Shown: positions 8,482 through 16,690 of the stretch, piece after piece
Position numbering within the stretch: the stretch's first letter is position 1
Layout of the letters: the number at the start of each line of letters is the position of its first letter
Translations under genes and position numbers: made by a program
Notes under the pieces: generated by a model
Databases searched by the model: none
The model's input: the letters and a program-made list of their open reading frames with translations, nothing else
Told to the model about the DNA's origin: nothing
Source: Candidatus Omnitrophota bacterium
Lineage (GTDB): Bacteria; Omnitrophota; Gorgyraeia; Zapsychrales; Fredricksoniimonadaceae
Assembly (NCBI GenBank): GCA_903901225.1
Contig: CAIUQE010000046.1
Coordinates: 1 to 50,076 of the forward strand
Length of the DNA: 50,076 nt
Reading direction: 5' to 3'

Positions 8482-8764
8482 GAAAAGGACCGCCAGAAAA
8501 CAGATCACCGTGATCGAAAAGTCGATCAAGGGTTTCCTGGCCGATGAGGATGGTTTTGTCAGCAAGGAAACGATCCTGAAGGTCGGCCTGGCGACGGCGG
8601 CCGGGCTGGGAGTTGTCGGGGCCGCGTCGGCCCAGAGCACGCACACTAACCTGACTTGCCCCACCGTGGATTGCAATCAGGCGACACCGGATTCTGCTGG
8701 AACTTGTTATAAGATAGTCCACCAGAACGGGACGGGTGATCACGCGTCCCATACGGCTTATTAA
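8474..8764 (+). CDS. Candidate HxsA-like precursor peptide
   Basis: A 96-residue protein beginning inside the end of the HxsB-like gene (shared ATGGCTAA) with a strong GGAGG site just upstream. The leader half is basic, then 'GFLADEDGFVSKETILKVGLATAAGLG', then a small-residue hydrophobic stretch to AASAQS (about residue 56). The C-terminal half is polar, with three cysteines (CPTVDC and one in GTCYKIV) and a His-rich end HQNGTGDHASHTAY that contains one His-Xaa-Ser triplet (HAS). HxsA precursors in this system type normally carry several such triplets. Position, size and leader/core layout support the assignment. A longer frame open from 8345 has no start-site support. Confidence 0.65.
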   Translation: MAKKRTARKQITVIEKSIKGFLADEDGFVSKETILKVGLATAAGLGVVGAASAQSTHTNLTCPTVDCNQATPDSAGTCYKIVHQNGTGDHASHTAY

Positions 8765-9171
8765 GGGCACAGAGGATACCAGCCCTGTGTCGTATCGCAG
8801 GTTTTGGTACAGCCTCCGTCGGCGCACGGGTCAGGCGTGACCACGGCGCACGAGGGGTCGTTCGTGCATTGGAATTCCGAGAGGCACGCCAGGGGGCTGC
8901 AGGTGCGGGAAAAGTTCATTTGTGACGCCGAACAGGGCGGATTGCCGCAGCCGTTCTTCACAAAACTGGTGCAGGTGCAGTTGGTCGGGAGGGTTGTGTC
9001 GGTTTGTTTTAAATTTTCCGATAATGAGTCATGGATGTTGTTGTTCATGAGCCTGAAGCGCCCGTTGATGGAATTGATCAGGAACGGGCCGCCGAAAACA
9101 AGCGCCAGCGCTACGACCATCGCGATGGCCGCGAATTCGATCAGTGTCTGAGATTTGGTGCCGTGTCTCAT
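8761..9171 (-). CDS. Cys-rich Flp/TadE-like pilin
   Basis: A 136-residue protein with the N-terminal layout of Flp/TadE-type pilins: short basic head MRHGTKSQ, then 'TLIEFAAIAMVVALALVFGGPFL' as membrane helix/assembly domain with the conserved Glu after the start of the helix, then NSINGRFR. The rest is not pilin-like: it holds 12 cysteines within about 75 residues, many in CxC, CxxxC or CxxxxC spacing, and no obvious repeats. Start placed at 9171, where AGGG lies about 6 bases upstream; a further ATG at 9201 is possible. It converges on the precursor-peptide gene and the two coding regions overlap by four bases. The Cys-rich head may be disulfide-bonded outside the cell. Confidence 0.6.
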   Translation of the reverse strand: MRHGTKSQTLIEFAAIAMVVALALVFGGPFLINSINGRFRLMNNNIHDSLSENLKQTDTTLPTNCTCTSFVKNGCGNPPCSASQMNFSRTCSPLACLSEFQCTNDPSCAVVTPDPCADGGCTKTCDTTQGWYPLCP

Positions 9172-9346
9172 AGTGATCCCTGCCTCGTACATTTGTTCCA
9201 AGTATATCGTACAAATTTACTGTCCACAACAGCCCTTTTCTTTTTATTCGGGGGAGGGAAAGTTAATTTAAGTAATTACCCCTTTTCGAGGGGTCGCTTT
9301 TCCTGTAAAGTATATCCGTTAACTCAATATCAATGGAGAGTTCGCC

Positions 9347-9520
9347 ATGTCATTCCTTTATGACCCGCGCAAGAAGCGCCCGCAGTTATGGACATTCCCT
9401 GTTTTCATCGGCATCCCGATCATCATTTTTTGGGGCATTTACAGTTATGGCGTGAAGAAATCCGCCGAGAATGGCCGGCTGAATGGACCGGAAGCCGTTG
9501 AAAGTAACGCGACATTTTAG
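9347..9520 (+). CDS. Small single-span membrane protein
   Basis: A 57-residue protein, too short for standard calling: basic head MSFLYDPRKKRPQ, one hydrophobic helix LWTFPVFIGIPIIIFWGIYSYGV, and a polar C-terminal tail. GGAGAG stands 6 bases before the ATG. Its stop lies three bases before purU, which has no ribosome binding site of its own, so purU translation probably depends on this gene. Family not recognised. The small terminator-like hairpin ACCCCT/AGGGGT at about 9278-9295 lies upstream. Confidence 0.6.
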   Translation: MSFLYDPRKKRPQLWTFPVFIGIPIIIFWGIYSYGVKKSAENGRLNGPEAVESNATF

Positions 9521-9523
9521 ACC

Positions 9524-10387
9524 ATGAGCCTTGCTCCCCGCGTCATCATCCTAGTTTCCTGCCCGGACCAGAAAGGCATTACGGCCGCGGTCACTGATTT
9601 TGTGTTCAAGCGCGGCGGCAATATCGTCGACGCGGCCCAGCACGCGGATGAGGCTTCGGGTGTTTTCTTCATGCGCATGGAATGGGAGTTGGCGGGTTTC
9701 GGCGTGGCCAAAGACGCTATTCCCGGAGAATTCGCGCCTCTGGCCGAAAAGTTTGGGATGTCCTGGGAGTTGTATTTTACGGATGAGCCGGTCAAGACCG
9801 CTATCTTTGTTTCCAAACACCTGCATTGTCTTTACGATCTTCTTTTCCGTTACAAGGCGGGGCAGTTGCCCCAGGCCAGGATAGAGCTGATCGTCAGCAA
9901 TCATCATGAAGCCGAACCGTTGGCCCATCAGTGGGGCATCGAGTTCCTTCATGTCCCTGTCATGGCACAGGCCAAGGCCCAGGCTGAGCAGGCCCAGCTC
10001 GCCGCCTTGCGCGGCAAGGGAGTGGCGCTTGTCATCCTGGCCCGGTATCACCAGATCCTCTCGGAAGGGTTTATCCAGCATTATCCCCGCCGTATCATCA
10101 ATATCCACCATTCATTCCTTCCTGCTTTTGCCGGAGCGAGCCCCTACGCCCAGGCCCATCAGAAAGGGGTCAAGCTCATTGGGGCGACCAGCCATTACGT
10201 GACCCGCGACCTTGACCAGGGGCCGATCATTGAACAGGACACCGCCCGCGTCAACCACCGGCACGCCATCAACGATCTCGTCGAGATAGGCCAGGACCTG
10301 GAACGGGTGGTGCTTTACCGGGCCGTCCGCTGGCATCTTGAGCGCAAGGTCCTTTCCTGCGGCAGCAAGACCGTCATTTTCGAGTAA
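9524..10387 (+). CDS. purU: Formyltetrahydrofolate deformylase
   Basis: Hydrolyses 10-formyl-tetrahydrofolate to formate and THF, balancing one-carbon pools and supplying formate for purine synthesis. An N-terminal ACT-like domain (residues 1-85, starting 'VIILVSCPDQKGITAAVTDFV') is followed by a formyltransferase fold. The catalytic region shows NIHHSFLPAFAGASPY with the active His, and 'SHYVTRDLDQGPIIEQD' with the active Asp. Length 287 is normal for PurU. Lacks its own ribosome binding site; coupled to the upstream small membrane protein. Confidence 0.94.
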   Translation: MSLAPRVIILVSCPDQKGITAAVTDFVFKRGGNIVDAAQHADEASGVFFMRMEWELAGFGVAKDAIPGEFAPLAEKFGMSWELYFTDEPVKTAIFVSKHLHCLYDLLFRYKAGQLPQARIELIVSNHHEAEPLAHQWGIEFLHVPVMAQAKAQAEQAQLAALRGKGVALVILARYHQILSEGFIQHYPRRIINIHHSFLPAFAGASPYAQAHQKGVKLIGATSHYVTRDLDQGPIIEQDTARVNHRHAINDLVEIGQDLERVVLYRAVRWHLERKVLSCGSKTVIFE

Positions 10388-10393
10388 AAAATC

Positions 10394-10421
10394 TTTACAC
10401 GCCTTGGATTTGATGTATCAT
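10394..10421 (+). promoter_or_regulatory. Promoter for nifJ-acd
   Basis: TTTACA at 10394-10399, 16-base spacer, TATCAT at 10416-10421. It leaves a leader of about 60 bases; AAAGAGGG precedes the nifJ ATG. Confidence 0.45.
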
Positions 10422-10488
10422 TGTTTAATCCACGATCACTCTCGATCATCTCCCAAATATACCAAATATCAAGAAAGAGGGTCATACA

Positions 10489-13400
10489 ATGGCACGCAAG
10501 TTTTACACACTCGATGGTAGCGAAGCTACCGCGTATGTCGCTTACAGGGTCAGTGATGTCCTGGCGATCTATCCGATCACCCCTTCATCCAACATGGGCG
10601 AGTTCTCGGATGAATGGGCCTCCATGGGGATCAAGAACATCTGGGGCGTTGTGCCCGCGGTGCAGGAAATGCAGTCCGAGGGTGGAGCGGCCGGCACGGT
10701 GCACGGCGCTCTACAGGCCGGGGCCATGACCACGACCTTCACGGCGTCGCAGGGGCTTTTGCTGAAGATCCCGAACATGTACAAGATCGCGGGAGAGTTG
10801 ACGTCGACAGTGTTTCACGTCTCGGCGCGTTCGCTCGCGGCCCAGGGGTTGTCGATCTTCGGTGATCATTCCGACGTCATGGCGGCCCGCCAGACAGGGT
10901 TCGCCATGCTCGCGTCCACGTCGGTCCAGGAGTGCATGGACCAGGCGCTCATTGCTTATGCCGCAACGCTTGAAAGCCGGCTGCCGTTCCTGCATTTCTT
11001 CGACGGGTTCAGGACATCGCACCAGGTCGACAAGATCGAACTGCTGGATGAGGCGGATATCAAGGCCATGATCAGCGATGATCTTGTGATCGCGCACCGC
11101 AATCGCGGCCTCACGCCCGACAAGCCTGTCATGCGCGGGACGGCTCAGAACCCGGACGTTTATTTCCAGGGCCGTGAGACCGTGAACCCGTTCTATGCCA
11201 AGGGCCCGGACATTGTCCAGGCGCAGATGGACAAGTTCGCGAAGCTTGTCGGACGGCAGTACAAACTTTTTGAATATTACGGCCCGGCGGATGCCGAGCG
11301 CGTCGTGATCCTGATGGGTTCCGGCTGTGAGACTGTCCAGACCACGGTCGATCATCTTGTCGCCAAGGGTGAGAAGGTGGGTGTGCTCAAGGTTCGCCTT
11401 TATCGTCCGTTCTCTATTAAACATTTCATCGCGGCCATTCCCAAAACGGTCAAGACGCTGGCGGTACTTGACCGCACCAAGGAACCGGGTTGTGCCGGTG
11501 AGCCGTTGTACCAGGATGTGGTCAATTCCCTGTTCGAGGCTCAGCAGGAAGGGGTGCTGAAGTCGGTCCCGAAGGTCATTTGCGGCCGTTACGGCCTTTC
11601 TTCCAAGGAGTTCACTCCGGCCATGGTCAAGGCGGTCCTGGACGAGATGAAGAAGCCCTCGCCCAAGAACCATTTCACGGTCGGTATCATCGACGATGTG
11701 TCGCACACCAGCCTCGATGTGGATCATTCCTATATCATTGAAGATCCCAAGAGCGTGTGCTGCCTGTTCTACGGGCTTGGCGCGGATGGCACGGTCGGCG
11801 CCAACAAGGCGACGATCAAGATCATCGCGGAGAATACGCCCAATTACGGCCAGGGTTATTTCGTGTATGATTCGAAGAAGTCAGGGTCCATGACCGTGTC
11901 GCATCTGCGCTTCGGGTCCAATCCGATCCACGCGCCATACCTTATCGGGCGGGCGAATTTCATTGCCTGCCACCAGGGGATATTCCTGGAGAGGTATGAC
12001 ATGCTCAATGACGCGGCCGAGGGGGCTGTGTTCCTGTTGAACACGACGGTCCCTGCCGAGCAGGCGTGGGAGGCGATGCCGCGGCCCATCCAGGCGCACA
12101 TCATAGAGAAGAAGCTGAAGTTTTATGTCATTGACGCTTACGCCGTCGCGCACAAGACGGGCATGGGCGGGCGTATCAATACGATCATGCAGACCTGCTT
12201 TTTCGCGATCTCGGGCGTCCTGCCGCGTGAGGAAGCCATCGGACAGATCAAGAAGTCGATCCAGAAGGCGTATGGCAAGAAGGGCGAGGACGTCGTCCAG
12301 CAGAACTTCAAGGCGGTCGACGAGACGCTGGCGAACCTGCACGAGGTGAAGGTTTCCGCCACGGTCACGAGCAAGGTTGAGCTCAAGGACCCCGTGTCGG
12401 GCGAACCGACGGAATTCGTCAGGAGCGTCACCGCGGAGATCATCGCGGGCCGCGGCGACAAGCTGCCTGTCAGCAAAATGCCGGTCGACGGCACATTTCC
12501 CGTCGGCACGACAAAATACGAGAAGCGCTGTATCGCCCTGGAGTGCCCCGAGTGGGACCCTGAAACGTGCATCCAGTGCGGTAAATGCGTCATGGTTTGC
12601 CCGCACGCGGTCATTCGCAGCAAGGTGATCAGTGAAGCGGACCTCAAAGGCGCGGACGCGTCGTTCGTTACCGCGGCACCCAAGGACAAGGAATTCGCGG
12701 GGTTGCGTTTCCGCATCCAGGTCGCGGCGGAAGATTGCACGGGTTGCGGCGTGTGCGTGACGGCCTGTCCGGCGAAGAACAAGAAAGATCCTTCGCGCAA
12801 GGCCATCAACATGACCACGATCGCGCCCATTCGCGACCGTGAGGCGGACAACTGGGAATTTTTCTTCAAACTCCCGGATGTGGACCGTTCGAAGGTCAAG
12901 CAGGGCACGGTGCGCGGCGCCCAGTTCCTCCAGCCCTTGTTCGAGTTCTCCGGGGCTTGCGCGGGTTGCGGCGAAACGCCTTATATCAAGATCGTTACCC
13001 AGCTTTTCGGCGAAAGGGCCATCATTGCCAACGCCACGGGCTGTTCGTCCATCTACGGCGGGAATTTGCCGACGACACCTTACACGACCAATTGCCAGGG
13101 GCGCGGTCCGGCCTGGTCGAATTCGCTGTTTGAGGACAATGCCGAGTTCGGTCTCGGGTTCCGTTTGTCCATCGACAAGAAGGCTGAGCACGCGGCCATG
13201 CTTTTGAAAACGTTTGAAGGCAAGGTCGGCGGAGAGCTGGTCAACGCCATCCTTACGGCGGTCCAGGTCGATGAAGCGGATATTTTTGAACAGCGCAAGC
13301 GTGTTGGAGAATTGAAAAAGAAGCTCGACGGGGATACTTCTTCGCCGGCCAAGCATCTTTTGTCCCTCGCGGATTACCTTGTGAAAAAGAGCGTGTGGAT

Positions 13401-14070
13401 CTTTGGCGGCGACGGCTGGGCCTACGATATCGACTTTGGCGGGCTTGACCACGTCCTGGCCCAGGGCCGTGACGTGAATGTGATGGTCCTTGATACCGAG
13501 GTCTACTCGAACACCGGTGGCCAGGCGTCAAAATCGACCCCGCGCGGCGCGGTGGCTAAATTCGCGGCCGGCGGCAAGTTGCTGCCCAAGAAAGACCTGG
13601 CGCGCATGATCATGACCTACGGGCATGTTTATGTGGCGACGGTCGCTCTTGGTGCCAAGGACGAGCACACGGTGAAGGCCATCATGGAAGCCGAGAAGTA
13701 TCCGGGAGCTTCGCTCATCATCGCTTACAGTCATTGCATCGCGCACGGCATCAACATGACGGCCGGACTTGCGGAACAGAAAGCTGTTGTGGACAGCGGG
13801 CACTGGCCTTTGTTCCGGTATAATCCTCAGCTTATCAAGGAAGGGAAGAATCCTTTGATCCTGGATTCCGCGGCTCCGAAGCTGGCGTTCAAGGATTATG
13901 CCTATGGCGAGACCCGTTTCAAGTCATTGACAAAATCAAAGCCCGAAGAAGCGGAGCGCTTGATCAAGCTTGCCCAGGAAGACATCAATACCAAGTGGGC
14001 GATCTATGAAGCGCTGGCGGCTCAGGTGCCGGCAGGCCTTGACGCGGCGAAGAAAGAAGGTGCTGTATGA
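10489..14070 (+). CDS. nifJ: Pyruvate:ferredoxin oxidoreductase, single-chain
   Basis: Oxidatively decarboxylates pyruvate to acetyl-CoA and CO2 with reduction of ferredoxin or flavodoxin; the reverse reaction fixes CO2. All PFOR domains occur in one 1193-residue chain: the N-terminal pyrimidine-binding part ('YPITPSSNMGEFSDEWA', then GGAAGTVHGALQAGA), the gamma domain after about residue 400, two ferredoxin-type clusters CIQCGKCVMVCP (about 694) and CTGCGVCVTACP (about 750), and the TPP domain with CAGCGETPY (about 825), ATGCSSIYGGN and 'EVYSNTGGQASKSTP' (about 1003). The cysteine that ligates the proximal cluster near the C terminus appears in 'YSHCIAHG'. It overlaps the ADP-forming acetyl-CoA synthetase gene by four bases, so product and consumer are made together. 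Confidence 0.97.
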   Translation: MARKFYTLDGSEATAYVAYRVSDVLAIYPITPSSNMGEFSDEWASMGIKNIWGVVPAVQEMQSEGGAAGTVHGALQAGAMTTTFTASQGLLLKIPNMYKIAGELTSTVFHVSARSLAAQGLSIFGDHSDVMAARQTGFAMLASTSVQECMDQALIAYAATLESRLPFLHFFDGFRTSHQVDKIELLDEADIKAMISDDLVIAHRNRGLTPDKPVMRGTAQNPDVYFQGRETVNPFYAKGPDIVQAQMDKFAKLVGRQYKLFEYYGPADAERVVILMGSGCETVQTTVDHLVAKGEKVGVLKVRLYRPFSIKHFIAAIPKTVKTLAVLDRTKEPGCAGEPLYQDVVNSLFEAQQEGVLKSVPKVICGRYGLSSKEFTPAMVKAVLDEMKKPSPKNHFTVGIIDDVSHTSLDVDHSYIIEDPKSVCCLFYGLGADGTVGANKATIKIIAENTPNYGQGYFVYDSKKSGSMTVSHLRFGSNPIHAPYLIGRANFIACHQGIFLERYDMLNDAAEGAVFLLNTTVPAEQAWEAMPRPIQAHIIEKKLKFYVIDAYAVAHKTGMGGRINTIMQTCFFAISGVLPREEAIGQIKKSIQKAYGKKGEDVVQQNFKAVDETLANLHEVKVSATVTSKVELKDPVSGEPTEFVRSVTAEIIAGRGDKLPVSKMPVDGTFPVGTTKYEKRCIALECPEWDPETCIQCGKCVMVCPHAVIRSKVISEADLKGADASFVTAAPKDKEFAGLRFRIQVAAEDCTGCGVCVTACPAKNKKDPSRKAINMTTIAPIRDREADNWEFFFKLPDVDRSKVKQGTVRGAQFLQPLFEFSGACAGCGETPYIKIVTQLFGERAIIANATGCSSIYGGNLPTTPYTTNCQGRGPAWSNSLFEDNAEFGLGFRLSIDKKAEHAAMLLKTFEGKVGGELVNAILTAVQVDEADIFEQRKRVGELKKKLDGDTSSPAKHLLSLADYLVKKSVWIFGGDGWAYDIDFGGLDHVLAQGRDVNVMVLDTEVYSNTGGQASKSTPRGAVAKFAAGGKLLPKKDLARMIMTYGHVYVATVALGAKDEHTVKAIMEAEKYPGASLIIAYSHCIAHGINMTAGLAEQKAVVDSGHWPLFRYNPQLIKEGKNPLILDSAAPKLAFKDYAYGETRFKSLTKSKPEEAERLIKLAQEDINTKWAIYEALAAQVPAGLDAAKKEGAV

Positions 14071-16175
14071 CGGCCGAAGTCCCTTCTGACATTGGTTCCA
14101 GCGGGGCAGCACGCAAGCTGCAGAACCTGAAGAAAATATTCAATCCTAAAAGCGTGGCTATCGTGGGCGCGTCTTCGGAGCCGGGTAAGATCGGTTACCA
14201 GATCCTTAACAATATCATCCAGAACGGCTATAAGGGGAAGGTTTATCCGATCAACAAGAAAGCTTCTGAGATCCTGGGGGTCAAATGTTACGCCAATCTC
14301 GCGGAGTGTCCAACGGACGTTGATTTCGTTGTTGTCGCGGTACCGGCACCCATGGTCGAGGGTGTTCTTAAAGAATGCGGCGAAAAGAAGGTCAGGGGGG
14401 CCGTCATTATCACATCTGGCTTCTCGGAGATCGGCAGGAAGAAGGAAGAGCAGGCTCTGAAGGATGTCGCGGACAAGTACGATATCGCTCTTTTTGGTCC
14501 CAATACATTCGGGTTTGTTTATACGCCGTCAAACCTCAACGCGAGTTTTGGCCCGCAGAATGTATCGCCCGGTAAAGTGGCGTTCATCTCACAGAGCGGT
14601 GCTTTGGGCATTTCGCTGATGGGATGGACCATGATGGAAAAGATCGGCCTGGCCGCGGTCGTCAGCCTTGGCAACAAGGTCGATATCGGTGAGAAGGAAC
14701 TTATTGAGTATTTTAATGACGACCCTAACGTCCGCGTTATCCTCATTTATATGGAGGGGATCAAGGACGGCCGGCAGTTCATGACGACCAAGGTCAAGAA
14801 GCCGATCGTGATCATCAAGTCTGGAACGTCGACCCGCGGGGCCCAGGCGGCCGCGTCACATACGGGTTCTTTGTCCGGTTCTGACAGTATTTACAGCGCG
14901 GCGTTCAACCAGCTTGGCATGATCCGCACGCGCACGTTCTCCCAGGCGTTTGCCACGGCTAGCATCCTGTCTTTGTCGGAGCCACAGGGTGAGAACACGC
15001 TGATCATTACCAATGGTGGTGGTATCGGGGTTAATGCGACGGATGAGTGCGAGGAGTTCGGGGTCAAGCTTATGGATGACCAGTCCTGGCTTGAAGAGAA
15101 ATTCCGCCCCAGCATGCCCGAATATGGTTCGACCAAGAACCCTATTGACGTGACCGGCGGCGGTGGCAAGGAAGGTTATAAGAAAGCGGTCAGGGTTGCC
15201 TTGACCGAGGACAGGATACATTCGGTCATTGTTCTTTATTGCGAGACCGCGGTCCTTGATCCTGTTGATGTGGCGAAGCTTATCATTGACGAATATAACG
15301 CGGTCAAGCGCAATAAGCCCTTGATCGTGACCATGGTCGGCGGCGAACGTTCCCGTCAGGCCATTCAGACCCTTAACGAGAACCAGATCCCGGCCATGGC
15401 CGAAGTGCGTCAGGCGGCCATCGGGTTGAAGGCCCTTTACAACTGGAAAGAGATATCTTCCAGGTCAAAGGAAAAGGTCAAGATCCCTGATGTGCCTCCC
15501 AAGGCGCTTGAGGTGATTGAACGGGTGCGCAAGGAAGGCCGGACGTTCCTTTTGGAACATGAATCGCGCGAGGTGCTTGAGGCGTGCGGTGTTCCCATGC
15601 CCAAGTGGGGTTTTGCGACAACCGCGGATGAGGCGGCAAGTATGGCCGAGAAGTCCCAGATGTATCCCGTGGCCATGAAGATCGCTTCCGTAGACATCAT
15701 CCATAAGAGCGATGTCGGTGGTGTCATCCTGAATATCAAGAATGCCGAGGAGATGCGCGCGAAATTCTTCCAGATGATGGAAACGGTCAGGAAGAACGCG
15801 CCGAAAGCCAAGATCCTTGGCGTGAACCTTTGCCAGATGGTCGACGGTGTCCAGTGCATTGTGGGGATGAACAAGGATCCCCAGTTCGGGCCAGCGGTCA
15901 TGTTCGGCATGGGTGGTGTCCTGGTCGAGATATTGAAGGACGTGTCGTTCCGTATCGTGCCTTTCAGTGAGGGCGATGCCCAGCGCCTGGTCGGTGAGAT
16001 CAAGGCGAAGAAGCTCCTTGATGGCTATCGCGGGCAGGGCGCGCACAAGGAGTCGATCATCAAGACATTGATGGCGGTCCAGAAGATCGCCGAGTATGTG
16101 AAGGAAGTGGATATCAATCCGCTGATCAGTAATGTGGCGGGGTCGTATGCGGTGGATGCGAGGATCATTATTTAA
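14067..16175 (+). CDS. Acetyl-CoA synthetase, ADP-forming, alpha-beta fusion
   Basis: Converts acetyl-CoA + ADP + phosphate to acetate + CoA + ATP, the energy-conserving last step of pyruvate fermentation. The alpha part (to about residue 460) has a CoA-binding Rossmann domain ('KSVAIVGASSEPGKIGYQIL') and a succinyl-CoA-ligase-like domain; the phosphorylated histidine is expected at H265 in AASHTGSLSG. The beta part (from about 485) is an ATP-grasp domain with 'YPVAMKIASVDIIHKSDVGGVIL' and 'FGMGGVLVEILKDV'. Total length of 702 residues fits the fused form. The start overlaps the end of nifJ, so acetyl-CoA made by PFOR is likely funnelled directly to ATP synthesis. Other acyl-CoA substrates are possible. 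Confidence 0.93.
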   Translation: MTAEVPSDIGSSGAARKLQNLKKIFNPKSVAIVGASSEPGKIGYQILNNIIQNGYKGKVYPINKKASEILGVKCYANLAECPTDVDFVVVAVPAPMVEGVLKECGEKKVRGAVIITSGFSEIGRKKEEQALKDVADKYDIALFGPNTFGFVYTPSNLNASFGPQNVSPGKVAFISQSGALGISLMGWTMMEKIGLAAVVSLGNKVDIGEKELIEYFNDDPNVRVILIYMEGIKDGRQFMTTKVKKPIVIIKSGTSTRGAQAAASHTGSLSGSDSIYSAAFNQLGMIRTRTFSQAFATASILSLSEPQGENTLIITNGGGIGVNATDECEEFGVKLMDDQSWLEEKFRPSMPEYGSTKNPIDVTGGGGKEGYKKAVRVALTEDRIHSVIVLYCETAVLDPVDVAKLIIDEYNAVKRNKPLIVTMVGGERSRQAIQTLNENQIPAMAEVRQAAIGLKALYNWKEISSRSKEKVKIPDVPPKALEVIERVRKEGRTFLLEHESREVLEACGVPMPKWGFATTADEAASMAEKSQMYPVAMKIASVDIIHKSDVGGVILNIKNAEEMRAKFFQMMETVRKNAPKAKILGVNLCQMVDGVQCIVGMNKDPQFGPAVMFGMGGVLVEILKDVSFRIVPFSEGDAQRLVGEIKAKKLLDGYRGQGAHKESIIKTLMAVQKIAEYVKEVDINPLISNVAGSYAVDARIII

Positions 16176-16284
16176 GCTGTTTTTTTAGTGCACAGCATTT
16201 TTGATCCTGCCCAGAGAAGTGTGCAAGGTCTGGGTATAAGTAGCGCCGTTCGATGTAGGTTATTATATTTTTCTTCGGGATGGT

Positions 16285-16339
16285 GGAACTCAGGTTTGCC
16301 CGTCAAGCAGTAGGCTTGGCGCGGCAAACCTGAGTCTCC
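16285..16339 (+). repeat. 55-bp hairpin element (copy 1) before tRNA-Ser(GGA)
   Basis: Starts GGAACTCAGGTTTG and ends CAAACCTGAGTCTCC. An outer stem ACTCAGGTTTGCC/GGCAAACCTGAGT, a small internal bulge, and an inner stem CGTCAAGC/GCTTGGCG around the loop AGTAG form one long structure. Two further elements with the same length, ends and architecture lie at 40204-40258 and 40279-40333. It follows an AT-rich patch (TTATTATATTTTT) shared with the region before copy 2. Confidence 0.7.
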
Positions 16340-16364
16340 AAAAATCCCGAAGGGATTTTTGGAG
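16336..16364 (+). other. Hairpin pairing the 5' end of tRNA-Ser(GGA) with its leader
   Basis: CTCCAAAAATCCC at 16336-16348 pairs with GGGATTTTTGGAG at 16352-16364. The last four bases of the right arm are the first four of the tRNA acceptor stem, so leader pairing competes with tRNA folding. The counterpart before tRNA-Ser(GCT) is at 40330-40358. Confidence 0.6.
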
Positions 16365-16449
16365 AGGTGGCCGAGTGGCTGAAGGCGCACGCCTGGAAAG
16401 TGTGTGACTGCAGAAATGTGGTCCGAGGGTTCGAATCCCTCCTTCTCCG
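16361..16449 (+). tRNA. tRNA-Ser (anticodon GGA)
   Basis: A class II tRNA of 89 bases. Acceptor GGAGAGG pairs with CTTCTCC (one G-U), the anticodon loop reads CTGGAAA giving GGA, the long variable arm follows, and the T arm is GAGGG-TTCGAAT-CCCTC. Discriminator G at 16449; no CCA is encoded. Confidence 0.95.
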
Positions 16450-16464
16450 TTGTTTCTTCCCTAA

Positions 16465-16503
16465 GCGCAAGACCATCTACCCGAATGGGTGATGGTCTTG
16501 CGC
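16465..16503 (+). terminator. Long hairpin behind tRNA-Ser(GGA)
   Basis: GCGCAAGACCATC and GATGGTCTTGCGC enclose the core TACCCGAATGGGT, the same core as in the hairpins at 21-51 and 122-151. The pairing extends outward through TTGTTTCTTCC (16450) and GGAAAGAAACAA (16511). No T-run follows, so terminator function is a guess; it may equally be a repeat element. Confidence 0.45.
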
Positions 16504-16522
16504 AATATCAGGAAAGAAACAA

Positions 16523-16605
16523 GGACCCTGGAAAGGATTTTTTCCAGGGTCTCGATGAAAAGAGTATTTATGGAGATTACTGGAAAGGATTCTTTCCAGG
16601 GTCTC
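16523..16605. repeat. Two 'CCTGGAAA' palindromic hairpins
   Basis: ACCCTGGAAAGGATTTTTTCCAGGGT at 16525-16550 and the shorter CTGGAAAGGATTCTTTCCAG at 16580-16599, each followed by GGTCTCGAT-like sequence, match the hairpin at 76-101. The stretch 16450-16690 has no gene. Confidence 0.7.
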
Positions 16606-16690
16606 GATAAAGCAGTGCCCCCTGTCGATGACAGGCGAACCTAAAATCGTCTTGAGTTGCCGTTGACGCGAGCCTGAGAGGAACTGAATC

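Noticed and set aside
11881..13452. 523-codon open frame on the minus strand inside nifJ
   Set aside because: Antisense shadow of a certain gene in GC-rich DNA; Arg/Asp-rich and without any motif.
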